A DNA stretch of 64,000 bases from Pseudomonas viridiflava (lineage in GTDB: Bacteria > Pseudomonadota > Gammaproteobacteria > Pseudomonadales > Pseudomonadaceae): the NCBI RefSeq assembly GCF_900590885.1, contig NZ_UUON01000001.1, positions 558,001 through 622,000 of the forward strand, read 5' to 3'. Below the pieces are notes generated by a model, which was not told the DNA's origin, did not search any database, and saw only the letters and a list, made by a program, of their open reading frames with translations. This document shows positions 1-8,636 of the stretch, in pieces (the stretch's first letter is position 1; every line of letters begins with the position of its first letter). Position numbers and translations under genes: made by a program.

Positions 1-23
1 TGATCCTTTTGCCCGTGAGCCCG

Positions 24-626
24 ATGAACCTGCCCGAAATCCACGAATTCCTCGGCTGCCGCACCCCTGACGCCTGGGTCCAGGCTGCGCTGGCCGATCA
101 GGACACCCTGCTGATCGACCACAAGAACTGCGAATTCAAGGCCGCCAGCACCGCCCTGAGCCTGATCGCCAAGTACCACGCGCATGTCGACCTGATCAAT
201 ATGATGTCGCGCCTGGCCCGCGAAGAGCTGGTGCACCACGAGCAAGTCATGCGCCTGATCAAAAAGCGCAAGGTCGAGTTGCGCCAGTTGCACGCCGGGC
301 GTTACGCCTCGGGTTTGCGCAAGGTGGTGCGCAGCCATGAGCCGGTCAAGCTGGTCGACACGCTGGTGGTCGGCGCGTTTATCGAAGCGCGCAGTTGCGA
401 GCGTTTTGAAGCCCTGGTGCCGCATTTGGACGAAGAACTCGGCAAGTTCTACTTTGGCCTGCTGAAAAGCGAGGCGCGGCACTTCCAGGGTTACCTGAAG
501 CTTGCTTACCAGTACGGCGACGCCAAGGACATTGCCCAGGTGATCGAGCGGGTGAGGGCGGCCGAGCAGGAACTGATCGAATCACCCGACATCGAGTTCC
601 GCTTTCACAGTGGCGTGCCAGCCTGA
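24..626 (+). CDS. miaE: tRNA-(ms2io6A37) hydroxylase MiaE
   Basis: Non-haem diiron monooxygenase that hydroxylates the isopentenyl group of ms2i6A at position 37 of tRNA. The 200-residue protein has the four-helix ferritin-like pattern: an E-x-x-H segment at residues 67-74 (EELVHHEQ) and a second one at 149-155 (SEARHFQ) would supply iron ligands, as in the family. I start it at the ATG at 24 (MNLPEIHEFLGC, typical family N-terminus); GTG and TTG codons lie further upstream at 15 and 9. Its 3' end overlaps the convergent MFS gene by 45 bases. Identification is strong; no unusual residue was seen. Confidence 0.93.
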   Translation: MNLPEIHEFLGCRTPDAWVQAALADQDTLLIDHKNCEFKAASTALSLIAKYHAHVDLINMMSRLAREELVHHEQVMRLIKKRKVELRQLHAGRYASGLRKVVRSHEPVKLVDTLVVGAFIEARSCERFEALVPHLDEELGKFYFGLLKSEARHFQGYLKLAYQYGDAKDIAQVIERVRAAEQELIESPDIEFRFHSGVPA

Positions 627-1781
627 GGCAACAGCCACGCCGAGCAACGCGGTGATCCCGGTCAGCAGCAGGATCACCGTTTGCGTGCCCAAGGGCGCAG
701 CCACTAGCGCAACCACCAGACCTGCCAAGGGTTGGGGCAGGTTGTTGAGCAAAGTGATCACGCCCACCGTCTTGCCGAAGTCCTGCACCGGGATAACCTT
801 TTGCCGGACGCTGCGCATATACACGCTGTACATTTTGTCGAAGCCGATCACCAGCAGGAAACCCACTGAATACGCCCACAGGTTGGGGCTCAGCGCTGTG
901 ATCAACGCGCCGATGGCGATCAGCCCGTAGGACACGGCGCCGAGGATCTTCAGCGGCAAGGTCGCGCGCGCCAGGTAAAACAGAATCGCGATAGTCACCA
1001 GCGCGCCTGCGGCTTGCAACAGCGCGTAGGCATCCTTGCCGGCGGCAAATTGGCCGGTGACCATGGCGGCGGACGTGGCCAGGGTCACGCCGATGATCAG
1101 GTTCACGCCCACCGTCAGCGCAATCAGGCGTTTGAGCCCCGCCAGCTCGCGGATATGCCCGAAGGCGATGCGCAGCGGTTGCACCCAGATATCCCGGTGC
1201 TGTGCGTGGCTTTCCCACGCCACCGTGGTGTTGCGTTGCCAGGCGCGCATCGCCAGGTCCGCCAGCCCGAACAGAACGGCAACCCCCAGTACCACCCAAT
1301 GCCAGGCCCACACCTCCAGCATCAGTGCAGCAACCAGCGGCCCCTGCACCAGGCCGGATTGATCGGCGATCTGCGAGTACGACAGTGTCTTGGCATAGCT
1401 GTACTGCGCGAAGATATGCGGCATCAACACTTCGCGGGCCATGACGCCTTGGGTGGTCAACACCCCGCAGAGTGCCGACAGGCCTACCAGCCAATAGATA
1501 CCCCCGAACACCGCGTACAGCGCAACCGCCACCCCACAGGCCAGCGCCCGGTACACCTGGCTGATATGCAGGATGCGCACCGGCGAGAACTTGTCGCACA
1601 ACGCCCCGCACACCGGGAACGCAAGAAAGCGCGGCAGTGACTCGACAAAGAACGCCAGCCCCGCCCAGGCCACGCTCTGGGTGGTTTGGAACACAATCAA
1701 CGGCACCAGGAACAGCAGAATCTGGTCCGCCAACCGTGACAGAAACAGCGAAACGAAGAACGCCAGGTAATCCTTGCGCAT
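582..1781 (-). CDS. MFS transporter (EntS/MFS_3-like exporter)
   Basis: Inner-membrane major facilitator transporter of 399 residues with about twelve hydrophobic segments. The N-terminus (RKDYLAFFVSLFLSRLADQ) and the loop after TM2 containing GALCDKFSPVRIL match the MFS_3 branch that includes the enterobactin exporter EntS, so a small-molecule or siderophore exporter is plausible. The substrate cannot be read from the sequence. A GGGAG ribosome site lies 5 bases before the ATG. It converges on miaE with a 45-base 3' overlap and has no siderophore genes beside it. Confidence 0.8.
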   Translation of the reverse strand: MRKDYLAFFVSLFLSRLADQILLFLVPLIVFQTTQSVAWAGLAFFVESLPRFLAFPVCGALCDKFSPVRILHISQVYRALACGVAVALYAVFGGIYWLVGLSALCGVLTTQGVMAREVLMPHIFAQYSYAKTLSYSQIADQSGLVQGPLVAALMLEVWAWHWVVLGVAVLFGLADLAMRAWQRNTTVAWESHAQHRDIWVQPLRIAFGHIRELAGLKRLIALTVGVNLIIGVTLATSAAMVTGQFAAGKDAYALLQAAGALVTIAILFYLARATLPLKILGAVSYGLIAIGALITALSPNLWAYSVGFLLVIGFDKMYSVYMRSVRQKVIPVQDFGKTVGVITLLNNLPQPLAGLVVALVAAPLGTQTVILLLTGITALLGVAVASGWHATVKAELDVG

Positions 1782-1820
1782 ACCACTCCCTAGTAAAGGC
1801 GTTAAAGATTGCAGGCTACA

Positions 1821-2309
1821 TTAAAGGCTCAGCCCCAGCCGCTCATGCCACCTGGCAATCGACTCTTCGGGGTATTCATCGAACTGCAAATCACCCTTGC
1901 GCAGGCTGACCTCGACCCACGGCGCCTTTGTCCCCAGCATCAGGTGCGTATGCTCCGGCGGCACCGGCAACGGCGTGTCGATGGCGCTGGCAAACGGATG
2001 GATCAGCTCCGGCCATTCCGGGCTGAACAGCCACAGCGCAGAGCCGCATTGCGAGCAAAAGTGGCGCTCGGCGGTACTGGCGTGAGCGCGGCTGGCGCCC
2101 GCCGGCTTGAGCTTGGCATGGTAGATCGAAATCTGTTTGCGCCCGCGCACCTTCAAACTCTTGCTGTCGCCGGACAGGTTGATAGCATAACCGCCGCCGC
2201 CTTGGGTCTTGCGGCAGATCGAGCAGTAACAGCGCTGGTAAGGGTAGGGGTGGGCACTGGTGAGGCTGAACGTCACGGCGCCGCAATGGCAGGAACCTTC
2301 AAGCTGCAT
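1821..2309 (-). CDS. GFA / CENP-V family protein
   Basis: Small zinc-binding protein of the glutathione-dependent formaldehyde-activating (GFA) fold, 162 residues. Cysteine motifs are clear: C-H-C (GSCHCGAV, residues 6-13), a YCSICRK motif, and a late FCSQCGS motif; these hold the structural and catalytic zinc ions in the family. The reaction of most members is unknown, so a true formaldehyde role should not be assumed. I start at the ATG at 2309, preceded by AGGAGT; the frame stays open upstream to 2399 but would run into the next gene's promoter. It is divergent from the MoxR operon, and the two starts lie 92 bases apart. Confidence 0.85.
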   Translation of the reverse strand: MQLEGSCHCGAVTFSLTSAHPYPYQRCYCSICRKTQGGGGYAINLSGDSKSLKVRGRKQISIYHAKLKPAGASRAHASTAERHFCSQCGSALWLFSPEWPELIHPFASAIDTPLPVPPEHTHLMLGTKAPWVEVSLRKGDLQFDEYPEESIARWHERLGLSL

Positions 2310-2401
2310 GGGCTGACTCCTGATCAAGACTGTGTAACAACACTTTGCTAATACCTTAGCCTCAGGCAAGATTCCTCGCTTTGGTTTCAGGGAAGACACC
2401 C

Positions 2402-3523
2402 ATGATTGCTCAGTTGCACAGCGCTGCCGCGCAAACTCGCCAAGCCGTGCGTGCGGCCACCGAAGGCCTGGTCGGGCGTGAACAACTGGCCGAGCTGATT
2501 GTGCTGGCTGCCGTGGCCCAGGAGCACATCCTGGTCATCGGGCCGCCCGGCACCGCCAAAAGTGCCGTGGTACGGCGCGTGGCGCAGTCCATGGGCGGGC
2601 GCTATTTTGAGTACCTGCTCGGGCGCTTTACCGAGCCATCCGAACTGTTCGGCGCGGTGGACCTGAAAAAGCTGCGCGAAGGCACGGTGGAAACCGATGT
2701 CAGCGGCATGCTGCCGGAAGCCGATATCGTGTTTCTCGACGAGGTCTTCCTCGGTTCCACCGCCATCCTCAATACCCTGCTGGGCGTGCTCAACGAGCGG
2801 CGTTTTCGCCGTGGTCATACCCAGGTTCAATGCCCGTTGCGGGTGTGCGTCGGCGCGGCCAACGGCCTGCCGGACGACGAAGCGTTGGCGGCCTTCGGTG
2901 ACCGGTTCCTGCTGCACCTGTTTGTTGAATCGGTACCGGACAATCAGTTGGAAGCCATGTTGGCGGGCGGCTGGCAGTCGGAACAGCGGCCGGTCCAACA
3001 GTTGCTGGGGCTTACGCAACTGGACACACTCAGCCAAGCGATGAAAAGCGTCGACCTCGGCAACGTTCGTCCAGCCCTGGCCCAGGCCATTCGCCGCCTG
3101 CGCGAAGCCGGCATTCAGTTGTCCGACCGGCGCATCGTCAAATCCCAGCGGCTGATCGCCGCCGCCGCACTGCTGGGTGGCCGCCTGGAGGCCAGCGAAG
3201 CCGACCTGTGGCCGCTGCTGTACGTGCTGCCGACCCAGGAAACCCAGCAACATGGTCGTGAGGTGTTGCGCGACCTGTTTGCCGCGTCGAGCAACAGCCA
3301 TCTGTTCAGTGCGGTAGAAGAGGCCACCTTGCAGCCGATGTCGCGGTTCAACCGCCTGCTGGAAACGGCCGAAGACTACCTCGCCCGCAGCGAGCCGCCG
3401 GCCAGTGCCGTGCTGGAAGGCTTGCTGCGCGAGATCGATGCCAACTTCGACAGCCAGACCCTGCCCGAGCCATTGCAGCAGGCGCGGGGGCAACTCACTC
3501 GCTTGCTGACCCCTGCCGAATGA
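2402..3523 (+). CDS. MoxR-family AAA+ ATPase of a MoxR-vWA-beta-propeller ternary system
   Basis: AAA+ ATPase of the MoxR/RavA class, 373 residues, expected to form a ring that remodels a partner held by a vWA protein. Visible motifs are Walker A GPPGTAKS (47-54), Walker B IVFLDE (109-114), the MoxR-typical LLGVLNERRF stretch (126-135), sensor-1 asparagine in GAAN (151-154) and an arginine-finger-like GDRF (166-169). The catalytic set looks complete. Start chosen at ATG 2402, with GGAAGA about 7 bases upstream. It is the first gene of a four-gene run in which every junction overlaps (ATGA here), so the proteins are probably made together and work as one complex. Confidence 0.85.
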   Translation: MIAQLHSAAAQTRQAVRAATEGLVGREQLAELIVLAAVAQEHILVIGPPGTAKSAVVRRVAQSMGGRYFEYLLGRFTEPSELFGAVDLKKLREGTVETDVSGMLPEADIVFLDEVFLGSTAILNTLLGVLNERRFRRGHTQVQCPLRVCVGAANGLPDDEALAAFGDRFLLHLFVESVPDNQLEAMLAGGWQSEQRPVQQLLGLTQLDTLSQAMKSVDLGNVRPALAQAIRRLREAGIQLSDRRIVKSQRLIAAAALLGGRLEASEADLWPLLYVLPTQETQQHGREVLRDLFAASSNSHLFSAVEEATLQPMSRFNRLLETAEDYLARSEPPASAVLEGLLREIDANFDSQTLPEPLQQARGQLTRLLTPAE

Positions 3524-3966
3524 GTGCGCTAGCGCAGCCCTGGGCCTGGCGTTCGCGGCAGGTGCCGGCCGAGCCCCAGGCCGCCGTGGCCTGGGGCGAT
3601 GCGGCAAGGCGCTTGCACCGGCGCCTGGCGTTGATCCCCGCCGAACATGCCGCACGCCTGCAAGCCACTGCCAACGGCGATGTGCTGGTGGTGACCGGTA
3701 TGACTGCCGATTTGCCCTGGGTCGACGCGGTGGCCTACGCCGCGCCCAGCGCCTGCGCGCCAGGGCTCTGGTTGCCTACCCGTTGGGCGCCGGATGTGCC
3801 GGAGGATTTGCTCGGTCAGGCCTTGTCGGCGCGCTTCAAGCGTTTGCCCTTGCTGGTGTGGCGCGAGCCCCAGGTGGTGATCCCACTGGACCGCCTGCAG
3901 ACCGTGTCGCCTGAAGTCTTGCAGCGAATCGCAACCTATTGGGGGGCGCGTCATGCAACTGCCTGA
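3520..3966 (+). CDS. bpX5-like small component of the MoxR-vWA-propeller system
   Basis: 148-residue protein without membrane segments or a signal peptide. I recognise no enzyme motif. Its position between the MoxR ATPase (4-base ATGA overlap) and the vWA-like protein (14-base overlap) and its hydrophobic core segments (GDVLVVTGM; LPLLVWREPQVVIPLD) match what I recall of the bpX5 domain, one of the uncharacterised domains named for these ternary systems. The family name comes from memory and could be wrong in number. It probably acts as an adaptor in the same complex. Confidence 0.6.
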   Translation: MSALAQPWAWRSRQVPAEPQAAVAWGDAARRLHRRLALIPAEHAARLQATANGDVLVVTGMTADLPWVDAVAYAAPSACAPGLWLPTRWAPDVPEDLLGQALSARFKRLPLLVWREPQVVIPLDRLQTVSPEVLQRIATYWGARHATA

Positions 3967-5761
3967 AGCGCTGCAACCGTGGCGACAATGGCTGGAATGG
4001 TTTGCCCCGCAGCACTTGCCACTGTTCGCTGACCTGCTGGGCCGCATCAACCCGGTGCTCGGGCCGCTGCGTGGCCGGCACCAGGGCGGCGTGCCAGAGC
4101 CCGATGGCCTGGGCGATCTGCAGCGCCGCGGGCCCTACGAGCGGCTGCTCTCCAGCGAATGGTTACTGGCCGATGAAGTGCCCGACGAATTCCTGCGCCG
4201 GGCGGTGGGGGGCGAGCATATGTTCCTCGCCCCCCAGTATCGTGCCCGTGAGGCGAACCGCCTGATTGTCGTGTTGTTCGATGCGGGCCCTTTGCAACTG
4301 GGGGCCGCGCGCCTGGTTCACCTGGCGCTGTTGATGTTGCTGGCGCGGCGAGCCAGCGATGCCGGGGCGCAACTGCGCTGGGGGATTCTGCAAGGCGCGC
4401 CGGTGCTGCATGAGTTGGACTCAGCGGCGCAGCTCAAACGCCTGCTCAATGCGCGTACCTATGAAACGGTAAGCGACAGCCATTGGCTGGCATGGCGCGA
4501 CTGCCTGGCCGACCAGGCCACCGGCGAATGCTGGGTGGTCGGGCAGCGCTTGCCGGCTACCGATCCCAAGGTGTGCACGCACCGGGTGCAGATTCAGCGC
4601 AGCCTGGATGGGCACAGCCTGTCGTTCGCCATGCAGCCTGGGCAGACGCAACGTGTGTCGTTGCCGCTACCGGATGAGCAACAGGGCGTGCGATTGCTCA
4701 AGGGCCACTTCGAAAACGAGGTGCACACGCCAGGGCCGACCGCTGCCGGCAAGGTGCCTCGGGTGGCCTTGACCCTGCCGCCGGTGATCTCCGGTTCGGG
4801 CCACTATGTGGCCCTGCGGATGTTGGACGAGCCTGGGATGGTGGTGATCAAGCTGCCCCACAAAAACCAGAAAAAAGCCATCGAGGTGCGGCGCCGCCTG
4901 TGGGGCAAACACCAGCATGTGCTCGCCGCGACCTTTCACCATCGCAGCCTCGGCGCACTGCTGGGGGATGAGAACAACCTGGATTTCTGGAACATCCCCA
5001 CCATCGTTTCCACGCCCAAGCCGTCGCGCGAAGAAATGCACCTGCCGCCGGGAACGGCGACCTTTCTGCCGGCGGTGTGGCTGCGCGGCCAGCAGTCCGA
5101 GCGCCTGTACGTGCTGGATAGCAAAGGCCAGCTCGCCTACTGGCAGGAACGCGGTCGGCGTTTACCGGAGGATGCAGGCTGCGGGGTGACGAGCGACGTC
5201 CTGGGGCTGGCGCAGGTAGACACCATGCGGCTGGTTTACGCCCGTAGCGAAGGCGCGCAGGTGGTGATCTACCCGGCCACCGTTGCGGGCCCCAGGGCCT
5301 CGGGCTACGCGGTCGGTGCCGCTGCCGGCGTCAGCCAGGTGCTGTTTGCCAGCGCAGCGCGCTGGGCACACGACTTTGGTGGCTGCGCATTGCTCAGCCA
5401 ACATGGCAGCCATCAGAGTTGGCGCCTGGTCACCCATGACAGCTTCCCCACGAAAAAAGCCCAGATCGACCTGCCGCCTGGCTGGAAGGCCATCGGCCTG
5501 CACCACGAAGATGGCGCGCAAGAGCGCTACTCGTTGGTACTGCTGGGGCCGAACCAGCACACCGTCGGCCTGTACGTCCAAGGGCAGGCGCGGGTTCTGT
5601 TCACCACCTCGGCGCCGATTGCCCGGGCGAGCTTCTGCCCCATGAGCGGCCTGGTGGCGGTGCTGACCACCACGCGTGAACTATTGGTCTACGCCCTTGC
5701 CGAGCGCGCCATGCGTTTGCAAGTGATGTGTGACCTGAAGCAAGGAGGCTCCGATGCTTGA
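3953..5761 (+). CDS. vWA-like and beta-propeller protein of the ternary system
   Basis: 602-residue soluble protein. Residues about 100-250 read as a Rossmann-like vWA domain: a hydrophobic strand (NRLIVVLFDAG, 102-112) is followed by a long amphipathic helix and further strand-helix alternation. The metal site is degenerate: the canonical D-x-S-x-S is D-A-G-P-L here (110-114), so divalent metal binding is doubtful. From about residue 260 to the end, repeated short strand blocks with G-H and W patterns suggest a beta-propeller. It overlaps both neighbours (14 bases upstream, 8 downstream). In this class the vWA component is thought to link ATPase and target; that role is inferred. Confidence 0.65.
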   Translation: MQLPEALQPWRQWLEWFAPQHLPLFADLLGRINPVLGPLRGRHQGGVPEPDGLGDLQRRGPYERLLSSEWLLADEVPDEFLRRAVGGEHMFLAPQYRAREANRLIVVLFDAGPLQLGAARLVHLALLMLLARRASDAGAQLRWGILQGAPVLHELDSAAQLKRLLNARTYETVSDSHWLAWRDCLADQATGECWVVGQRLPATDPKVCTHRVQIQRSLDGHSLSFAMQPGQTQRVSLPLPDEQQGVRLLKGHFENEVHTPGPTAAGKVPRVALTLPPVISGSGHYVALRMLDEPGMVVIKLPHKNQKKAIEVRRRLWGKHQHVLAATFHHRSLGALLGDENNLDFWNIPTIVSTPKPSREEMHLPPGTATFLPAVWLRGQQSERLYVLDSKGQLAYWQERGRRLPEDAGCGVTSDVLGLAQVDTMRLVYARSEGAQVVIYPATVAGPRASGYAVGAAAGVSQVLFASAARWAHDFGGCALLSQHGSHQSWRLVTHDSFPTKKAQIDLPPGWKAIGLHHEDGAQERYSLVLLGPNQHTVGLYVQGQARVLFTTSAPIARASFCPMSGLVAVLTTTRELLVYALAERAMRLQVMCDLKQGGSDA

Positions 5762-8636
5762 ACAGGAACCCCTGGTGATCCGCCGGCCGCTGTTGACTGG
5801 TCATCAGCAGATTGATGGCCTTTGGCTGTCCGCCGAGCGCTACGCGCTACAGGAACGTGCGCGCCTGATCCTCGCGCACTGGCACACGGGCGCTGCCGCA
5901 TCGCGCTTTGCCGAGGGCGATATGCTGCGGTTCGCAGCGCCCGTCTCGGTGCACTGCGAAGCCCTCGCCGGGTGGCCGCTGGTGCGCCAGGGCCGTGGCC
6001 TGTGTTCAGCCCGGCTGGCGGCCGAGGAGTTGCGTGCCTTGCCGCCCGCCGACCTGTGGCTGGTGCGCGGCAGCCACGTGCATGCCCTGCACCTGCGTGA
6101 TGCCCAGGCGTTGGAGCCAGGGCAGTGGCTCGACATCAGCGCCTACACCTTGCTCGACACCTATGATTGCCACGCGCCCATTGCACAGTCTCTGCCGGAG
6201 GCAGTGGTGACCGATGTGCGCGAGATTCTCGGCGGGTCTCTGCAGCCGGTCAGTCCGGAACAGGCAGGGGTCATGCAGGCGCTGTTGGAACGCCAGCGCC
6301 AGGCGCCGGGGCCCACACCAGCCCCCACACGCGCGCAAAGCCAATGGGACACGACGACGCCGGCGCAATACCCGGCCTTGAAACTCGGCGCGACCCTGGC
6401 TTTGGTGGCGGGGCTGATCTGGATGGCAGTGCAGGGCCAATCCGCGCCGCCGTCAGCGGTTCACGCCCCGACCAACGAGCACGCCGGCAGCGTTATTCTG
6501 GGGATGCTCATCAGTGGCGTGGTCTTTACCCTGTTATTGCTCGGGCTGAACAAATTCCTGCAGCGCGGCACGCCGGTCATCCACGCGCCGCCGCGTGCCC
6601 CGGCTGCGCCAAACATCAGCCAACGGGCTCAGGCGGGTCAGCGTAAACCGGTCATGTGGCGCCGTTGGCTGACCCGCCTGACCCTGAATTCAAAACTCTC
6701 CAGGCTGTATGGCAAGCGTCAGGCCGCCTATATGCAGCGCATGCTGGAGATGTTCGAAAACGGCGATTTCTCCGAGGCCTTGCGCCACGCGATCCCGTTG
6801 GGCGGCGAGCAGTCCTCGGTGGAACAGAACTTCGGCACGCCCCAGCGCAGGGACGACCTGACCCTTAGCCAGCAGAACGGGCACGGCCGTTCCTACCTGT
6901 TCGAGGAAGGGCTGACCGAGCACCTGCGCCGGGTCTATCGCCAGACTTACGAGCGCCTGGCCCGTGAGGGCCGCATCGAGGAGGCAGTGTTTGTCCTCGC
7001 CGAGCTGCTCAAGGAGCGCCAGGAAGCCCTCGACTACCTGGAGAAACACGCACGCCATCAGCAAGCTGCCGACCTGGCCTTGACCTGGGACATGCCGGCG
7101 GCGGTGATCGTGCGTCTGCTGTGCCTGGCCGAGAACTGGCAGCGCGCCCTGCTGGTGGCGCGTCGTGATAATGCGTTTGCCGCGGCGGTGGTGATGCTTC
7201 AGGCCAAGCAGCCGGAAACGGCCGACCGCTTGCGTCTGGAATGGGCTGAGTCGCTGATCGCCAAGGGCCAGTGGCTGCAAGCCGTCGAGGTGGTCTGGAG
7301 CCTGCCTGCCGAACGCCCGCGCGCCGCGCGATGGCTGCTCAATGCCGAGGCGGCCGGTGGGCGCCTGGCGATGGGGGCGTTGGTAAAACGCGCGATTCTG
7401 CTGCCCGAGACCCTGCACGCTTACGGCGCCTGGCTCGAACAGCTACGCGACGATCCTGAGCGTTACCTCGAACGTGATGCCCTGGCACATGCCTTGTTGG
7501 CGCATAAGTCCGAAAGCGCCGCCCTGGCCTGGCTTGCCGGCGCCACTGTGCACGCCGTGCTGGCGGACCAGCTCAGTGGCCGTGGCGGGCTGAGCTTCAA
7601 CCAACTGCAACTGCTGGTCAAAATGAGCCGCGACAAGTACCTGCTGGCAGACCTGCCGGGCCAGGCGCTCAAGCGTCCTCCGGTGCGCGCCCTCGACCGC
7701 GTGGGCAGCCCGCTTGAATGGCCCGCCCCGGCGATGGGCAGCCGCCCGTTACAGGATGCGGTGTTGTTGGCAGACGGGCGCTACCTGGTGGCCCTGGGCG
7801 AGGCCGGCGCGATGGTGACGGATGCAACCGGCAAGGCGCTGTTTCACTTCGCCGTGCCGGCGCAACGTATCGTCTTGGCCCATAGCCAGCAGATGGCACT
7901 GGTGCTGACCCGCCGCGACACAGGGTGGCGGATCAGCAAGCTGGACCTGGTAAACCGCACGGCGACTGACCTCGGGATGTTGCTACTGGATGTGTTCGCC
8001 AACGTGTTTGACGGCAGCACCTGGACCATCGGCCAAGGCCGGCAACTGCGTGTGGTGGACGTGGATCGCGGCTTTGAGATCTTGTGGCATGTCAGCGACT
8101 TGCCCGGAACTGTCCGCGTGTTCAAAAGCGATGAGCACAATGAATTCCTGTGGCTCCATGACCCGCAACACGGCGGCGAGCGCTGGCACTATCGGTTGCC
8201 CGAGCGCCGCCTGGCGGGGCGTGAGCCGCTGCCGCAGACGGAGCAGGGGAGCCCGCTGTTTTGCCCACTCGCCCAGACCTTCGAGTTTCTGGTCAAGCAT
8301 CCCGAGGGCGAAGCGCCCATTCTGGTGATCATGGTCAACGGCACGCGCAAGGGCTACCGCATGCCCGGCTATGACGACGGCTTCACGGATGGCGTGCCCG
8401 TGCGCATTGCGCTGGACGCGCAATGGTTGGTTATTGGCTACATGGCGGGTGAATTCGATACCTGTTGGCACTTCATCCACCGCAGCAGTGACCGCCTGTG
8501 CGCGGTGGTGCAGTGGCCGTGGCCGGAGGTAAACATCCGTAGCACCGGCGAGGGCTGGCTGCTATTCGACGATCAGGGGCGCTTGAGCCACATCACGGTT
8601 GACGGCGCCAGCCAGCGCAACATCAGCTTGCACTGA
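5754..8636 (+). CDS. Large bpX6-like membrane protein of the ternary system
   Basis: 960-residue protein and last member of the overlapping operon. Residues 1-180 form an all-beta/mixed domain resembling bpX6. A proline-rich linker follows, then two hydrophobic segments at about 207-227 and 246-266, probable membrane helices. Residues about 310-620 are helix-rich with TPR/clathrin-like spacing (repeated A-x-x-L-x-x-x-x patterns). The C-terminal 300 residues look like a beta-propeller of short strands. The two TM segments suggest anchoring with both large parts on the same membrane side. I find no enzymatic motif. The 3' end overlaps the convergent LysR gene by 14 bases. Confidence 0.6.
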   Translation: MLEQEPLVIRRPLLTGHQQIDGLWLSAERYALQERARLILAHWHTGAAASRFAEGDMLRFAAPVSVHCEALAGWPLVRQGRGLCSARLAAEELRALPPADLWLVRGSHVHALHLRDAQALEPGQWLDISAYTLLDTYDCHAPIAQSLPEAVVTDVREILGGSLQPVSPEQAGVMQALLERQRQAPGPTPAPTRAQSQWDTTTPAQYPALKLGATLALVAGLIWMAVQGQSAPPSAVHAPTNEHAGSVILGMLISGVVFTLLLLGLNKFLQRGTPVIHAPPRAPAAPNISQRAQAGQRKPVMWRRWLTRLTLNSKLSRLYGKRQAAYMQRMLEMFENGDFSEALRHAIPLGGEQSSVEQNFGTPQRRDDLTLSQQNGHGRSYLFEEGLTEHLRRVYRQTYERLAREGRIEEAVFVLAELLKERQEALDYLEKHARHQQAADLALTWDMPAAVIVRLLCLAENWQRALLVARRDNAFAAAVVMLQAKQPETADRLRLEWAESLIAKGQWLQAVEVVWSLPAERPRAARWLLNAEAAGGRLAMGALVKRAILLPETLHAYGAWLEQLRDDPERYLERDALAHALLAHKSESAALAWLAGATVHAVLADQLSGRGGLSFNQLQLLVKMSRDKYLLADLPGQALKRPPVRALDRVGSPLEWPAPAMGSRPLQDAVLLADGRYLVALGEAGAMVTDATGKALFHFAVPAQRIVLAHSQQMALVLTRRDTGWRISKLDLVNRTATDLGMLLLDVFANVFDGSTWTIGQGRQLRVVDVDRGFEILWHVSDLPGTVRVFKSDEHNEFLWLHDPQHGGERWHYRLPERRLAGREPLPQTEQGSPLFCPLAQTFEFLVKHPEGEAPILVIMVNGTRKGYRMPGYDDGFTDGVPVRIALDAQWLVIGYMAGEFDTCWHFIHRSSDRLCAVVQWPWPEVNIRSTGEGWLLFDDQGRLSHITVDGASQRNISLH

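Noticed and set aside
2402..3523. ATPase as part of methanol oxidation (MoxR) or the RavA-ViaA pair
   Set aside because: No methanol dehydrogenase or ViaA gene is present; the partner genes fit the propeller-type ternary system better.
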